This document shows, piece by piece, positions 22,126-30,350 of a stretch of 64,000 nt of DNA. The stretch is from Pectinatus sottacetonis. Its GTDB lineage: Bacteria; Bacillota; Negativicutes; Selenomonadales; Selenomonadaceae. The stretch covers positions 940,001 to 1,004,000 of the forward strand of contig NZ_WIQK01000001.1 of the NCBI RefSeq assembly GCF_015732155.1. Direction: 5' to 3'. The position numbers and the translations under genes are program-made. Below the pieces are notes generated by a model. The model was given only the letters and a program-made list of their open reading frames with translations. It made no database searches and was not told the origin of the DNA. Every line of letters starts with the position of its first letter. The first letter of the stretch is position 1.

Positions 22126-22472
22126 TTACCTGCATAATTACTATTTTTATGAGACAACATCAGGGATAAAAAATTGTCTCCATCATTTAAAAAACATTTG
22201 ATGGAGACAAAACTAAGTAATAAATATTTTTTGTAAAACCCAATATACCCTATTAGATAAAATACAGTATAAATATTTATACTGTATAATCAGAATATTT
22301 TATATTATTTCAAAACAAAACTTGTAAACCATCAGAAAATATTATCAGGCAGCACTTTCCCCAGACATCACTCAGACTATCTAATATTAATATATAAAAA
22401 GTATACATTAATCACTCTCCACAGCACAACAGATAACAAACCCTGCAGCCCTCATAGTGGTTTTTATCTCTA
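22126..22472. other. Convergent intergenic region with a 26-bp perfect palindrome
   Basis: Between the regulator gene and rpe there is a terminator (listed separately) and a 26-bp perfect palindrome at 22262-22287, with half-site ATACAGTATAAAT. No coding sequence is visible. Confidence 0.6.
22167..22210 (-). terminator. Terminator downstream of rpe
   Basis: On the minus strand the stem TTGTCTCCATCA / TGATGGAGACAA (22199-22210 with 22174-22185) is followed by six T residues. It is about 260 bp beyond the rpe stop, so the rpe transcript would have a long 3' tail. Confidence 0.75.
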
Positions 22473-23138
22473 TCATACTTCAAGTATATGATAAAAATCA
22501 TGTACATTTTTTTCTAACTGACGGTTTTTAAACATAGATGACCCTATAACAACATCATTAGCACCTGCCTGAATGACCGTTTGCAAATTATTAAGATTTA
22601 TTCCCCCATCTACTTGTATATCAAATTTATAACCATTTTCAGCCCGCCATTCTGCCAATTCTTTTATTTTCTCTGTACTTGCCGGTAAATATGCTTGTCC
22701 ACCAAAACCAGGTTCTACTGACATTACAAGCACTTTTTCCAAAAGTCCATCTTCAGCAACATATCGTAATGATTTAAAACCAGTGGCTGGATTTAAAACT
22801 ACTCCACTATGCATTCCTTTTTTTTGTATCATTTCTAATGTATGATATAAATGGATACAGGCTTCCTTATGTACAGTAACACTGTCAACACCAGCATCAG
22901 CTAATCCTGCTGTCAATGAATCAGGATTTGTAACCATTAAATGCGCATCAAATACAGTTTTAGTATGTGGCCGCAGAGACTTTATGACACCAACTCCAAA
23001 AGTAATATTATCCACAAAATGTCCATCCATAATATCCAAATGAATCTGTTTTATTCCACATTTTTCTAACCTTTGTACATCATCTGCCAGACAAGAAAAA
23101 TCTGCTGACAAAATTGATGGTGATAAAATTATTTCCAT
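22473..23138 (-). CDS. rpe: Ribulose-phosphate 3-epimerase
   Basis: This 221-residue TIM-barrel enzyme interconverts ribulose 5-phosphate and xylulose 5-phosphate. Family motifs are ILSADFSCLADDV, HLDIMDGHFVDNITFG (metal ligands His and Asp), FDAHLMVTNPD, VMSVEPGFGGQAY and QVDGGINLNN. It lies near, but on a separate transcript from, the transketolase/rpiB operon. A related allulose-6-phosphate 3-epimerase role cannot be excluded. Confidence 0.93.
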   Translation of the reverse strand: MEIILSPSILSADFSCLADDVQRLEKCGIKQIHLDIMDGHFVDNITFGVGVIKSLRPHTKTVFDAHLMVTNPDSLTAGLADAGVDSVTVHKEACIHLYHTLEMIQKKGMHSGVVLNPATGFKSLRYVAEDGLLEKVLVMSVEPGFGGQAYLPASTEKIKELAEWRAENGYKFDIQVDGGINLNNLQTVIQAGANDVVIGSSMFKNRQLEKNVHDFYHILEV

Positions 23139-23312
23139 AGTATTCCCCTTTACTTGTAAGTTTTTTCATAAGTTGTTTAAGTTGCCTAACTATGAACAGT
23201 TATAAATTATCCATATATAATTATATAAGTAATCAGCTTACTTCTCAAGCAGAAGTTAAACCAACTCTTGTTCCGTTCTTATTAACTAGAAGAAGCTTAC
23301 CATATAAACAGT

Positions 23313-23342
23313 AAAACGCACTGCCTAAAAAGTAACAGTGCG
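23313..23342 (-). terminator. Probable terminator after the 23.4-24.3 kb gene pair
   Basis: On the minus strand the stem CGCACTG / CAGTGCG (23336-23342 with 23317-23323) is followed by only four T residues, so it is a weak terminator. Confidence 0.5.
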
Positions 23343-23376
23343 CTTATTATTATTAACTATTATTCATTTGTCATCT

Positions 23377-23988
23377 TCACCGGCGGCGATATTCGTCTGC
23401 CTTTGTTTTACTGTTATAATCATTGCCCCTAATTTGCGGTGGCGTCACATCCATAAAATCTTCCTGAGATGATGTCTGATGTATAGAATTCGAAGACTTG
23501 TCTTCGCGTCGATAAGGATTTGTTCCCTGACCAGATCTATTTTTAAACTTATACCATATCATACGAATAACCATGATAACCATACAAATTAATATTATGT
23601 TGAATAACAAACCCATGATGTCGGAAAACATTCCCATTGATCCCATGCCAAGGAAATGACTAAGCAATCCGCCCAAAAACATTCCACCAGCAAACAAACC
23701 AATGTTTCTCATAATACCACCCCAGGGAGAACTGCTACGTGCTGCATTCAATGGTAACTTTGCCGTTGCTGGTGCATTTTTATTTATGGATTTAGCATCC
23801 TGCGATGGTTTATATTCCTTCGTCCTAAAATCTGACGGCTTTTTCTGCTGCGTTGAAAAACTCGGTGTAGTTCTTGATATAGAAGGCCTTGGTGCCGACA
23901 ATCTAGACCCTCCTCTAGCTGCAAAAGTCAGAGATGACATTGCAAATATACAGACAACCATAAGGATAATTATTTTTTTTAAATTCAT
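23377..23988 (-). CDS. Small membrane protein of unknown function
   Basis: I do not recognise a named family for this 203-residue protein. It has an N-terminal signal peptide ending near SLTFAARG and a low-complexity Ser/Pro/Lys-rich stretch (about residues 25-85). Two glycine/methionine-rich membrane segments follow (GLFAGGMFLGGLLSHFLG and IMGLLFNIILICMVIMVIRMI, about 96-145), then a basic hydrophilic tail. The arrangement resembles the N-terminal half of Tim44-like-domain membrane proteins, without that domain. It follows the upstream small gene with almost no gap, so the two are probably co-expressed. Confidence 0.65.
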   Translation of the reverse strand: MNLKKIIILMVVCIFAMSSLTFAARGGSRLSAPRPSISRTTPSFSTQQKKPSDFRTKEYKPSQDAKSINKNAPATAKLPLNAARSSSPWGGIMRNIGLFAGGMFLGGLLSHFLGMGSMGMFSDIMGLLFNIILICMVIMVIRMIWYKFKNRSGQGTNPYRREDKSSNSIHQTSSQEDFMDVTPPQIRGNDYNSKTKADEYRRR

Positions 23989-23989
23989 T

Positions 23990-24268
23990 TTATTCCTCCT
24001 TATAAGCCTTTATATCTTCTGGAAAAGCATATATTTCTCCTAAAGTATCAAGTTCGCCCGATAGATAACGGTCAATATCATGTACGTCAATATATAGCTT
24101 GCAGTTAATATCCAGATAGCCTTGCTCTGTGGCCTGGCTCACATCGCGAATAGCTACCAGTTTTTCGCGAAGTTTCAAGCACTCTGTACGCGTGGCATGA
24201 ATATCCAGTTTAATTTCTGGGACACCATACTCTTTGAGTACTTCCTGCAAAGTTAATCTTTCTGACAT
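23990..24268 (-). CDS. Small hypothetical protein
   Basis: This 92-residue acidic cytoplasmic protein is predicted from an ATG with a GGGAGG SD 6 nt upstream (MSERLTL). It contains LTLQEVLKEYGVPEIKLDIHATRTECLKLREKL and a YIDVHDIDRYLSGE segment. It has no membrane segment or cysteine-rich motif and I do not recognise a family. Its stop codon lies inside the SD of the following membrane-protein gene. Confidence 0.6.
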   Translation of the reverse strand: MSERLTLQEVLKEYGVPEIKLDIHATRTECLKLREKLVAIRDVSQATEQGYLDINCKLYIDVHDIDRYLSGELDTLGEIYAFPEDIKAYKEE

Positions 24269-24286
24269 TTTTATCCTCCCAGTCAT

Positions 24287-24879
24287 TCATTAATATAAAA
24301 TCTCTTCAATTATATATATTCTATACATAAATTACAATAGAATCTTTATTATAGTTTTTTTATTGCAAGCTACAAATATTATATATATTCTAACGCGTTC
24401 GACAATAATAGTCAAAATAACAAACACAGCAATTTAACCACTATGCCTAATTACAATAATCTATTAAAAACTTATACCATAAGGGATAGTACTATAAAAT
24501 CGTTCATCATATTACACGGCCACAAGAAATCAAATTTGCGAAATAGAACCCCTTGTCAAAGATAAATACCATAAGTTGTCCCCATACAATTGCATTATGG
24601 ACAATTTTATCAGTATTTAGGTACCAAATAGAAAAGTGAATACTTACAAATTTCCAAACTGGAAAAAGAACAATCTCCATAACAAACCGCCCCAAAAACA
24701 TAAAAAGGCACAAAATACCCTAATATTTGTAAATGATTATTTATCAGACAACTCATCTTACTCTCCCTTCAATAAAAGACAGATGATATCATAACAATAG
24801 CAGGCCACATCCTTTATGATGTCAATTATTTTTCGGTGCCAGCCGTTTATGAATCCACTATATGTATTTTCTATATAAA
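24287..24879. other. Gene-poor region with one doubtful small reading frame
   Basis: This stretch between the orphan PTS IIA gene and the small hypotheticals contains only the doubtful 48-codon frame listed separately. An overlapping 68-codon frame (24507-24713) in another phase is hydrophobic but has no SD. I see no clear RNA gene or mobile element. Confidence 0.5.
24610..24756 (-). CDS. Possible small hydrophobic protein (48 aa)
   Basis: An ATG follows AGGGAGAG by a usual distance and opens a 48-codon frame with a hydrophobic middle (LGYFVPFYVFGAVCYG). A possible promoter (TTGACA at 24820-24825, 17 bp, TGCTAT) lies upstream. No family is recognised, and the frame may be chance or the remnant of a larger gene. 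Confidence 0.25.
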   Translation of the reverse strand: MSCLINNHLQILGYFVPFYVFGAVCYGDCSFSSLEICKYSLFYLVPKY

Positions 24880-25209
24880 TTATTTTTCGGATAATTTTAA
24901 ATAAAGCGCAATAATTTCCATGGCAAAAACCTTACACATCTCTGCATTCATCATAATATCTTCTGCATGTACAAGCAGTAAGTCAACTTCGGTTTTTCCT
25001 CCATCGGCCTCAGACTGCAGCAGCTTGGTATGTGTGCCATGTGCCTTGCTAAACGCTTCATCTGCCTCATTTATTTCCTTTACCGCATCTTCAAACTTAT
25101 TCTGTTTTGCCAACTGTATTCCTTGTAAATAACCCATTTTAGCTTTATTAGCCATTTTCACTATATCAAGACATACGTTTTCAGTATTGGTCTTTTTCTT
25201 GCTTTTCAT
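24880..25209 (-). CDS. PTS lactose/cellobiose-family IIA component (orphan)
   Basis: This 109-residue helical protein matches LacF/ChbA-type IIA. The phospho-accepting histidine is in LLLVHAEDIMM (His81). The preceding KLLQSEADGGKTEVD carries the conserved aspartate that organises the trimer's metal site. It passes phosphate from HPr to a IIB/IIC pair for beta-glucosides, chitobiose or lactose. No IIB, IIC or glycosidase gene is nearby, so it either serves a transporter encoded elsewhere or is regulatory. An AAGGGGGAG SD and a TATAAT-like -10 precede it. Confidence 0.85.
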   Translation of the reverse strand: MKSKKKTNTENVCLDIVKMANKAKMGYLQGIQLAKQNKFEDAVKEINEADEAFSKAHGTHTKLLQSEADGGKTEVDLLLVHAEDIMMNAEMCKVFAMEIIALYLKLSEK

Positions 25210-25286
25210 ATTGACTCCCCCTTAGCTTGAGCTTAATTTATTTCTTTTATTATACCTCTAACACCAATGTAATGATATACTATTAT

Positions 25287-27182
25287 TTACTTAATACTTT
25301 CAGCAATTTCTTCCAGATATTCCCATCTTTCCATAAGTGTATCAAGCTTGTCCTGCAATATATCTTTTTGTTCATTGAGGTCCTTTATTTTTACATAATC
25401 TGCCACATTTTGCTGCATCTGTTTTTCAATGATACTTATCTGACTTTCAACTTCGGCAATCACGCCTTCTATTTGTTCATATTCTCGTTGTTCCTTATAT
25501 GTAAATTTTCTATTTCCATTTGTTTTTTTCTCTTTTTTTATTGCCGGGACAACTATTTTCTTTTCTTTTATTTTTTCTTTATCAGCTGCCGCAGCTATTA
25601 TTCCCTTATAGTAAGAATAACCGCCCGGATATTGCTGAAGTTTCCCATTATCCTCATATACAAAGACTTTCTCTGCTAACCTGTCAATAAAAAATCGATC
25701 ATGTGAAACAAAGACAATAGCTCCATTAAATTTATCAATAAAATCTTCTAACACTGCCATAGTCTGCAGGTCAAGATCATTTGTAGGTTCGTCAAGGAGC
25801 AATACATTAGGGGAACTCATCAAGATGCGCAGTAAATACAGCCTCCTTTTTTCTCCGCCTGATAACTTGGCGATAGGTGTCCACTGTAAGCTGCCGTCAA
25901 ATAAAAACAATTCCATTAACTGCGATGCTGAAACCTGTGTTCCATCTGCCAGTGTAATATAATTGGCAGCTTCTTTTATATATTCAATAGCCCGCACAGT
26001 TTCATCCATTGTCGGATTTTTTTGTCTAAAATAACCTATCTTAACAGTTTCCCCAATTTTTACACTGCCTTTTGTTGGTTCCAGTTCTCCTGCAATTATA
26101 TTGAGTAACGTTGATTTTCCTATCCCATTAGGTCCTAAAATACCAATTCTGTCATGTCTTAACAGCGTATACGTGAAATCATTTATTATTTTTCTGTCAG
26201 CAATCCCATAAGAAACATCCTTTATTTCAATTATTGTTCTGCCCAGACGACTTGCCCCAAGTGATATATTGACTTCACTGTTGTCTAAATCAACTTTTTG
26301 CTGCTTAACTGTCTCAAAACGCTGTATTCTTGCTTTTTGTTTGGTAGAACGAGCCTGTGCCCCCCGTCTTATCCATTTTAGTTCATTACGCAAAAAATTT
26401 TGTCTTTTTTCTTCTGAAGAAGTTTCACGTTCAAGACGCGCAGCTTTTTGTTCCAGAAAATCGCTATAATTTCCCGTATAAATATAAGATTTACCTCTAT
26501 CTAATTCCAGTATTTTTTTTGCAACATTATCCAGGAAATACCGGTCATGTGTAACTAACATAACTGCTGATTTTAGTTTGCTTAGATATTCTTCCAGCCA
26601 ACCGATAGTTTCACTGTCAAGATGGTTTGTCGGTTCATCCAAAAGCAGTAAATCACAAGGCTGAATAAGTGCTGCCGCCAGTCCCAGCCTTTTTTGCTGT
26701 CCGCCTGATAACTCTCCTGCTTTTTTAGTAAAATCAGCAATTCCCAATCTGGTTAATATAGCCTTAGCATCATTTTCCAGTTGCCAGCCATCAAGTCCAT
26801 CTATTTGTTCAGAAAGCCTGACCATTTTATCCTGTACAGCCTTATCTTCATTCTTTTCCTGCATTTTATAAAGCAATAGTTCATAATCGCGTAAAACCTG
26901 CATTATTGGCTGACTACCGCGAAAAGCTTCTGCTAGTACTGTATTCTCAGGATTAATGTTTTTATTTTGTGGCAAATATTCAATACGTATATTTTTCATA
27001 GAAGCAAATGTACCATCGTCGGTGGGTACAGCTCCTGCTATGACTTTAATTAAAGTTGACTTTCCTGTTCCATTGACGCCGACAATTCCTACCTTATCTC
27101 CTGCCTCAATTGAAAAATTTATATCCCCAAACAATACTTTTTCTCCATAGCTTTTCGCTAAGTGTTCCATTGTTAAAATCAT
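25287..27182 (-). CDS. uup: ABC-F family ATPase Uup
   Basis: This roughly 631-residue soluble protein has two ABC domains: Walker A GVNGTGKST and GPNGIGKST, signatures LSGGQQKRLGLAA and LSGGEKRRLYLLR. They are joined by a basic linker (KWIRRGAQARSTKQKARIQRFE). A C-terminal coiled coil (about residues 560-625, with IEGVIAEVESQISIIEKQM) is diagnostic of the Uup subgroup. ABC-F proteins act on the ribosome; Uup is also linked to DNA branch handling and precise transposon excision. I chose the ATG giving MILTMEHL, preceded by GGAAAGAG. It diverges from an EamA transporter gene. Confidence 0.9.
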   Translation of the reverse strand: MILTMEHLAKSYGEKVLFGDINFSIEAGDKVGIVGVNGTGKSTLIKVIAGAVPTDDGTFASMKNIRIEYLPQNKNINPENTVLAEAFRGSQPIMQVLRDYELLLYKMQEKNEDKAVQDKMVRLSEQIDGLDGWQLENDAKAILTRLGIADFTKKAGELSGGQQKRLGLAAALIQPCDLLLLDEPTNHLDSETIGWLEEYLSKLKSAVMLVTHDRYFLDNVAKKILELDRGKSYIYTGNYSDFLEQKAARLERETSSEEKRQNFLRNELKWIRRGAQARSTKQKARIQRFETVKQQKVDLDNSEVNISLGASRLGRTIIEIKDVSYGIADRKIINDFTYTLLRHDRIGILGPNGIGKSTLLNIIAGELEPTKGSVKIGETVKIGYFRQKNPTMDETVRAIEYIKEAANYITLADGTQVSASQLMELFLFDGSLQWTPIAKLSGGEKRRLYLLRILMSSPNVLLLDEPTNDLDLQTMAVLEDFIDKFNGAIVFVSHDRFFIDRLAEKVFVYEDNGKLQQYPGGYSYYKGIIAAAADKEKIKEKKIVVPAIKKEKKTNGNRKFTYKEQREYEQIEGVIAEVESQISIIEKQMQQNVADYVKIKDLNEQKDILQDKLDTLMERWEYLEEIAESIK

Positions 27183-27328
27183 ATTTACTCTTTCCATCTA
27201 TAATTATTATTTACTTTTTATATACTAGCTAAAAATAGCCATAATATAATCTGTTATTATTTATATACTAACATAATTACCACAAGTTTTTAACTATAAT
27301 CTATCACTGTTATTATAAAGTAATTATA

Positions 27329-27356
27329 TTGACAAAAATATTTTCTCCAGTAATAT
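27329..27356 (+). promoter_or_regulatory. Promoter of the EamA transporter gene
   Basis: TTGACA (27329-27334), 16 bp and TAATAT (27351-27356) precede the gene by about 30 bp. Confidence 0.55.
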
Positions 27357-27388
27357 ATAAAATATATTACTACTAATGAGGTGATGTA

Positions 27389-28312
27389 TTGAAAAATATC
27401 CAAACTACCGGTCATATACTGGCGTTTCTCACTGCTGTCGTATGGGGAACTACCTTTGTTTCTACAAAATATCTGCTAGTGGCTTTTTCTCCCATAGAAA
27501 TTTTATTTTTACGTTTTCTAATTGGTTTTATAACTTTATGCCTGATATATCCTTATGATCTGCTCCATTTCAATAAAAAACAGGAATTTTATTTTGCCGG
27601 TGCCGGTCTTACCGGAATAACACTTTATTATTTATTGGAAAATATTGCCCTGACTTATACTTTTGCGTCAAATGTTGGTATTATAGTATCAGTTTCTCCC
27701 TTTTTTACCGCACTCCTGGCAAGTTTATTTCTAGTAAATGAACCTTTACATAAAACATTTTTTATTGGGTTTATATTTGCAATAACTGGTATTATAATAA
27801 TAACATTCAATAATACATCAACTTTTCATCTAAATCCGTTAGGTGATATACTGTCCATAGCAGCATCTATTACATGGGCGGTTTATTCTATAATAACCAA
27901 ACGGATAACTTTAATGAATTACAATATAATTGCTGCTACCCGCAAAATGTTCTTTTACGGTCTATTATTCATGCTGCCAATAGCTTATCAGCAAAATATT
28001 TCTATAAATTTTATGCTGTTCACAAATCATCTTTATCTTTTCAATATATTGTTTTTAAGTATCGGTGCTTCAGCTATCTGCTTTATCACGTGGAACATGG
28101 CGATTGCCCGTCTTGGTGCTACTAATTGCAGTGCCTATATATATTTGATTCCTATTATTACCATAGTAACAGCCTTCATCTTTCTTAATGAAACAATAAC
28201 CGGTTCCACTATTATCGGTTGTTTTCTTACTTTATTTGGTCTTATTATCTCCGAAAACCGCTTTTCTCTCAAACAAAAACCAAAACATCATATTATACAA
28301 AAAAAAACATGA
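27389..28312 (+). CDS. EamA-family (DMT superfamily) transporter
   Basis: This 307-residue inner-membrane protein has ten hydrophobic helices forming two EamA repeats. The first starts LAFLTAVVWGTTFVSTKYL and the second LSIAASITWAVYSIITKR. DMT/EamA proteins export or import metabolites such as amino acids and nucleosides; the substrate cannot be predicted. The start codon is TTG with a GAGGTG SD. The stop codon lies within the terminator stem. Confidence 0.88.
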   Translation: MKNIQTTGHILAFLTAVVWGTTFVSTKYLLVAFSPIEILFLRFLIGFITLCLIYPYDLLHFNKKQEFYFAGAGLTGITLYYLLENIALTYTFASNVGIIVSVSPFFTALLASLFLVNEPLHKTFFIGFIFAITGIIIITFNNTSTFHLNPLGDILSIAASITWAVYSIITKRITLMNYNIIAATRKMFFYGLLFMLPIAYQQNISINFMLFTNHLYLFNILFLSIGASAICFITWNMAIARLGATNCSAYIYLIPIITIVTAFIFLNETITGSTIIGCFLTLFGLIISENRFSLKQKPKHHIIQKKT

Positions 28313-28335
28313 CACTATAATGTCATGCTGCTTTT
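28300..28335 (+). terminator. Terminator of the EamA transporter gene
   Basis: The stem CATGACA / TGTCATG (28308-28314 and 28321-28327) is followed by CTGCTTTT and preceded by an A run, so it could also act for the tRNA gene on the other strand. Confidence 0.65.
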
Positions 28336-28342
28336 ATAAAAT

Positions 28343-28419
28343 TGGTGGGACTAACAGAATTCGAATCTGTGACCTTTACGATGTCAACGTAACACTCTAA
28401 CCAACTGAGCTATAGCCCC
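28343..28419 (-). tRNA. tRNA-Val (anticodon GAC)
   Basis: The minus strand folds as a 77-nt tRNA with CCA encoded. The acceptor GGGGCTA pairs with TAGTCCC (one G-T pair). The D-loop has AGCTCAGTTGGTTAGAGT, the anticodon stem TTACG/CGTAA encloses TTGACAT (anticodon GAC), and the T-arm contains the GATTCGAATC core. GAC reads valine codons GUC and GUU. Confidence 0.93.
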
Positions 28420-28540
28420 ATATATATTATTTTTATAATATATTATAATTTTGTTTATTTGTCAACCCTTGCTGATAATACACTATTTTTCACTATTCAG
28501 CATATTATATTACGTATTAAATACAAAAGAGGGAATTCTT

Positions 28541-29710
28541 GTGGATATTAAATCATTACGTCCTGCCTGGCTGGAAATTGATCTTGATAACTTAGCCCAA
28601 AACATGCGTGAAATCCGCCGGCTTACTGAAAAAACTGCCCAGATTACTGCTGTAATAAAGGCCAATGCATATGGTCACGGAGCCTGCGAAACCGCAACTA
28701 TACTACTGGAAAACGGAGCTGATCGCCTTGCCGTAGCTGAATTGGACGAAGCAATCGAACTTCGCCTGCATAAAATAACCGCCCCCATCCTTGTTCTTGG
28801 CCCCGTCTTTCCAACGCAGGCTAAGGAAGCTGTACTTTATGGTATAGATATAACTATTTTTGACTATAATAGTGCTAAGGCTTTTTCTGATGAAGCTTTG
28901 AAACAGCACCGCAATATCCGTTTCCATATAAAAATAGACAGCGGCATGGGCCGTATCGGCTATCAGCCTAATGAAAAAAGTATTGAAGAAATCATCCACA
29001 TAAGCCAGCTGCCTAATGTAGTCATGGAAGGAATATTTACTCATTTTGCTACTGCTGACTGTATAGACAAAACCTTTACTAATGAGCAGTTTAAACGATT
29101 CAAATATGTTTGTGACACGCTTTCACAAAAGGGCATAAAAATCAATACACGCCATTGTGCAAACAGTGCTGCTATAATTGACTTACCGCAATACCATCTG
29201 GATATGGTACGTGCCGGTATTATCCTTTACGGTTTGGCTCCTTCAGCAGAAATAAATATTACAAAAACAGCCTTAAAACCCGTAATGTCTTTCAAATGCC
29301 GGGTTACCCACATAAAACAGCTACCTACAGGCAGCAGCATCAGCTACGGCCGTAAATTTATTACGCCTGGTAATTCAATCATTGCCACACTGCCAGTAGG
29401 TTATGCTGATGGATATACACGTATGCTCTCCGGCAAAGCAAATGTACTCGTTCACGGACAGCCCGTTCCTGTTGTAGGCAACATCTGCATGGATCAATGC
29501 ATGATAGATGTAACTACTGTTCCTGATGTAAAAGCCGGTGATGAAGTAATATTATTTGGAAGGCAAGGAACTGCTTCCATATCTGCTGATGAACTAGCAC
29601 AAAAACTCGGGACTATAAACTATGAAATAGTCTGTATGATGGCTCGCCGTCTACCACGTGTCTATATGAAAAAACATCAGCCTGCTTTTTACAAAAATTA
29701 TTTATATTAA
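28541..29710 (+). CDS. alr: Alanine racemase
   Basis: This 389-residue PLP enzyme makes D-alanine for peptidoglycan. The PLP lysine is in AVIKANAYGHG (Lys40 with my start), and the second catalytic residue is the tyrosine of SISYGRKF. GNICMDQCMIDVT is the usual C-terminal domain motif. I chose the GTG giving MDIKSLRPAWLEI, 6 nt after GAGGGA. A longer reading with 30 extra residues from an upstream ATG lacks an SD and does not match the family. It is monocistronic. Confidence 0.95.
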   Translation: MDIKSLRPAWLEIDLDNLAQNMREIRRLTEKTAQITAVIKANAYGHGACETATILLENGADRLAVAELDEAIELRLHKITAPILVLGPVFPTQAKEAVLYGIDITIFDYNSAKAFSDEALKQHRNIRFHIKIDSGMGRIGYQPNEKSIEEIIHISQLPNVVMEGIFTHFATADCIDKTFTNEQFKRFKYVCDTLSQKGIKINTRHCANSAAIIDLPQYHLDMVRAGIILYGLAPSAEINITKTALKPVMSFKCRVTHIKQLPTGSSISYGRKFITPGNSIIATLPVGYADGYTRMLSGKANVLVHGQPVPVVGNICMDQCMIDVTTVPDVKAGDEVILFGRQGTASISADELAQKLGTINYEIVCMMARRLPRVYMKKHQPAFYKNYLY

Positions 29711-29797
29711 TAATGTTATCATCATACTAATGCTGGGTATTATATTTTGTAATGGCTTTTTAGCGATATTCCTACACAAAATTTTATACACTATATA

Positions 29798-30346
29798 TTA
29801 TCCAGCATCATTATTTTCATTGCCGGCAAACTTCTGACAGATCTCCAGCATAGCTTCAGCAAAAGTTTTTGCTGGTACAGCAGTAAATCTTCTTTTTTCT
29901 GTCCTACTGTTAACAATACGATCCTTATTGGTATAAATTTCTGTTTTTGTATCAGTATACGTTTTATCTTTTATAGCAAAATTCATATATATTTTACAAT
30001 ATGAAACCTTTTCCCCCTTTGCCATATCCCGGGCATACTGCATTTGCAATTTATGCAGGATATCTTTATTGGTGAAGATGGTTTTTACTATTACAGTTAT
30101 TTTATCCTTATCTATTTTTCCATTATTTTTTTTCATAAACTGCAGTGAATTAATATCATAAGCATATACTCCTATGTTATTTTCTAAAACCAATGACCAT
30201 ATTTGTTCTTTTGTTGGAGAAATATCAGGCTGTGCGCTGATTTTCCAGTCCAGGGGATCTTGAACTTCATTCGTATCTTTTGCTGCTGCAAAAGCAGTAG
30301 TTGTCATACATAATAAACAACAGTAAATTATTATTATTTTTTTCAT
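29798..30346 (-). CDS. Secreted protein of unknown function, last gene of the nitrogenase-like/chelatase operon
   Basis: This 182-residue protein has a signal peptide (KKIIIIYCCLLCMTTTAFA, cut near AAA-KD) and a soluble, lysine-rich mature part with WKISAQPDISPTKEQIWSL and a YTDTKTEIYTNKDRIVNSRTEKRRF segment. I do not recognise a family; small exported proteins of this style are common in Negativicutes. The start is the ATG after GGAGAG, which overlaps the end of the ChlD-like gene, so it belongs to that operon. Its role may be periplasmic and linked to the imported substrate, which is inference. Confidence 0.65.
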   Translation of the reverse strand: MKKIIIIYCCLLCMTTTAFAAAKDTNEVQDPLDWKISAQPDISPTKEQIWSLVLENNIGVYAYDINSLQFMKKNNGKIDKDKITVIVKTIFTNKDILHKLQMQYARDMAKGEKVSYCKIYMNFAIKDKTYTDTKTEIYTNKDRIVNSRTEKRRFTAVPAKTFAEAMLEICQKFAGNENNDAG

Positions 30347-30350
30347 ATTT

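Noticed and set aside
24507-24713. 68-codon hydrophobic minus-strand frame
   Set aside because: It has no SD and no family resemblance, and another frame in the same place has better initiation signals.
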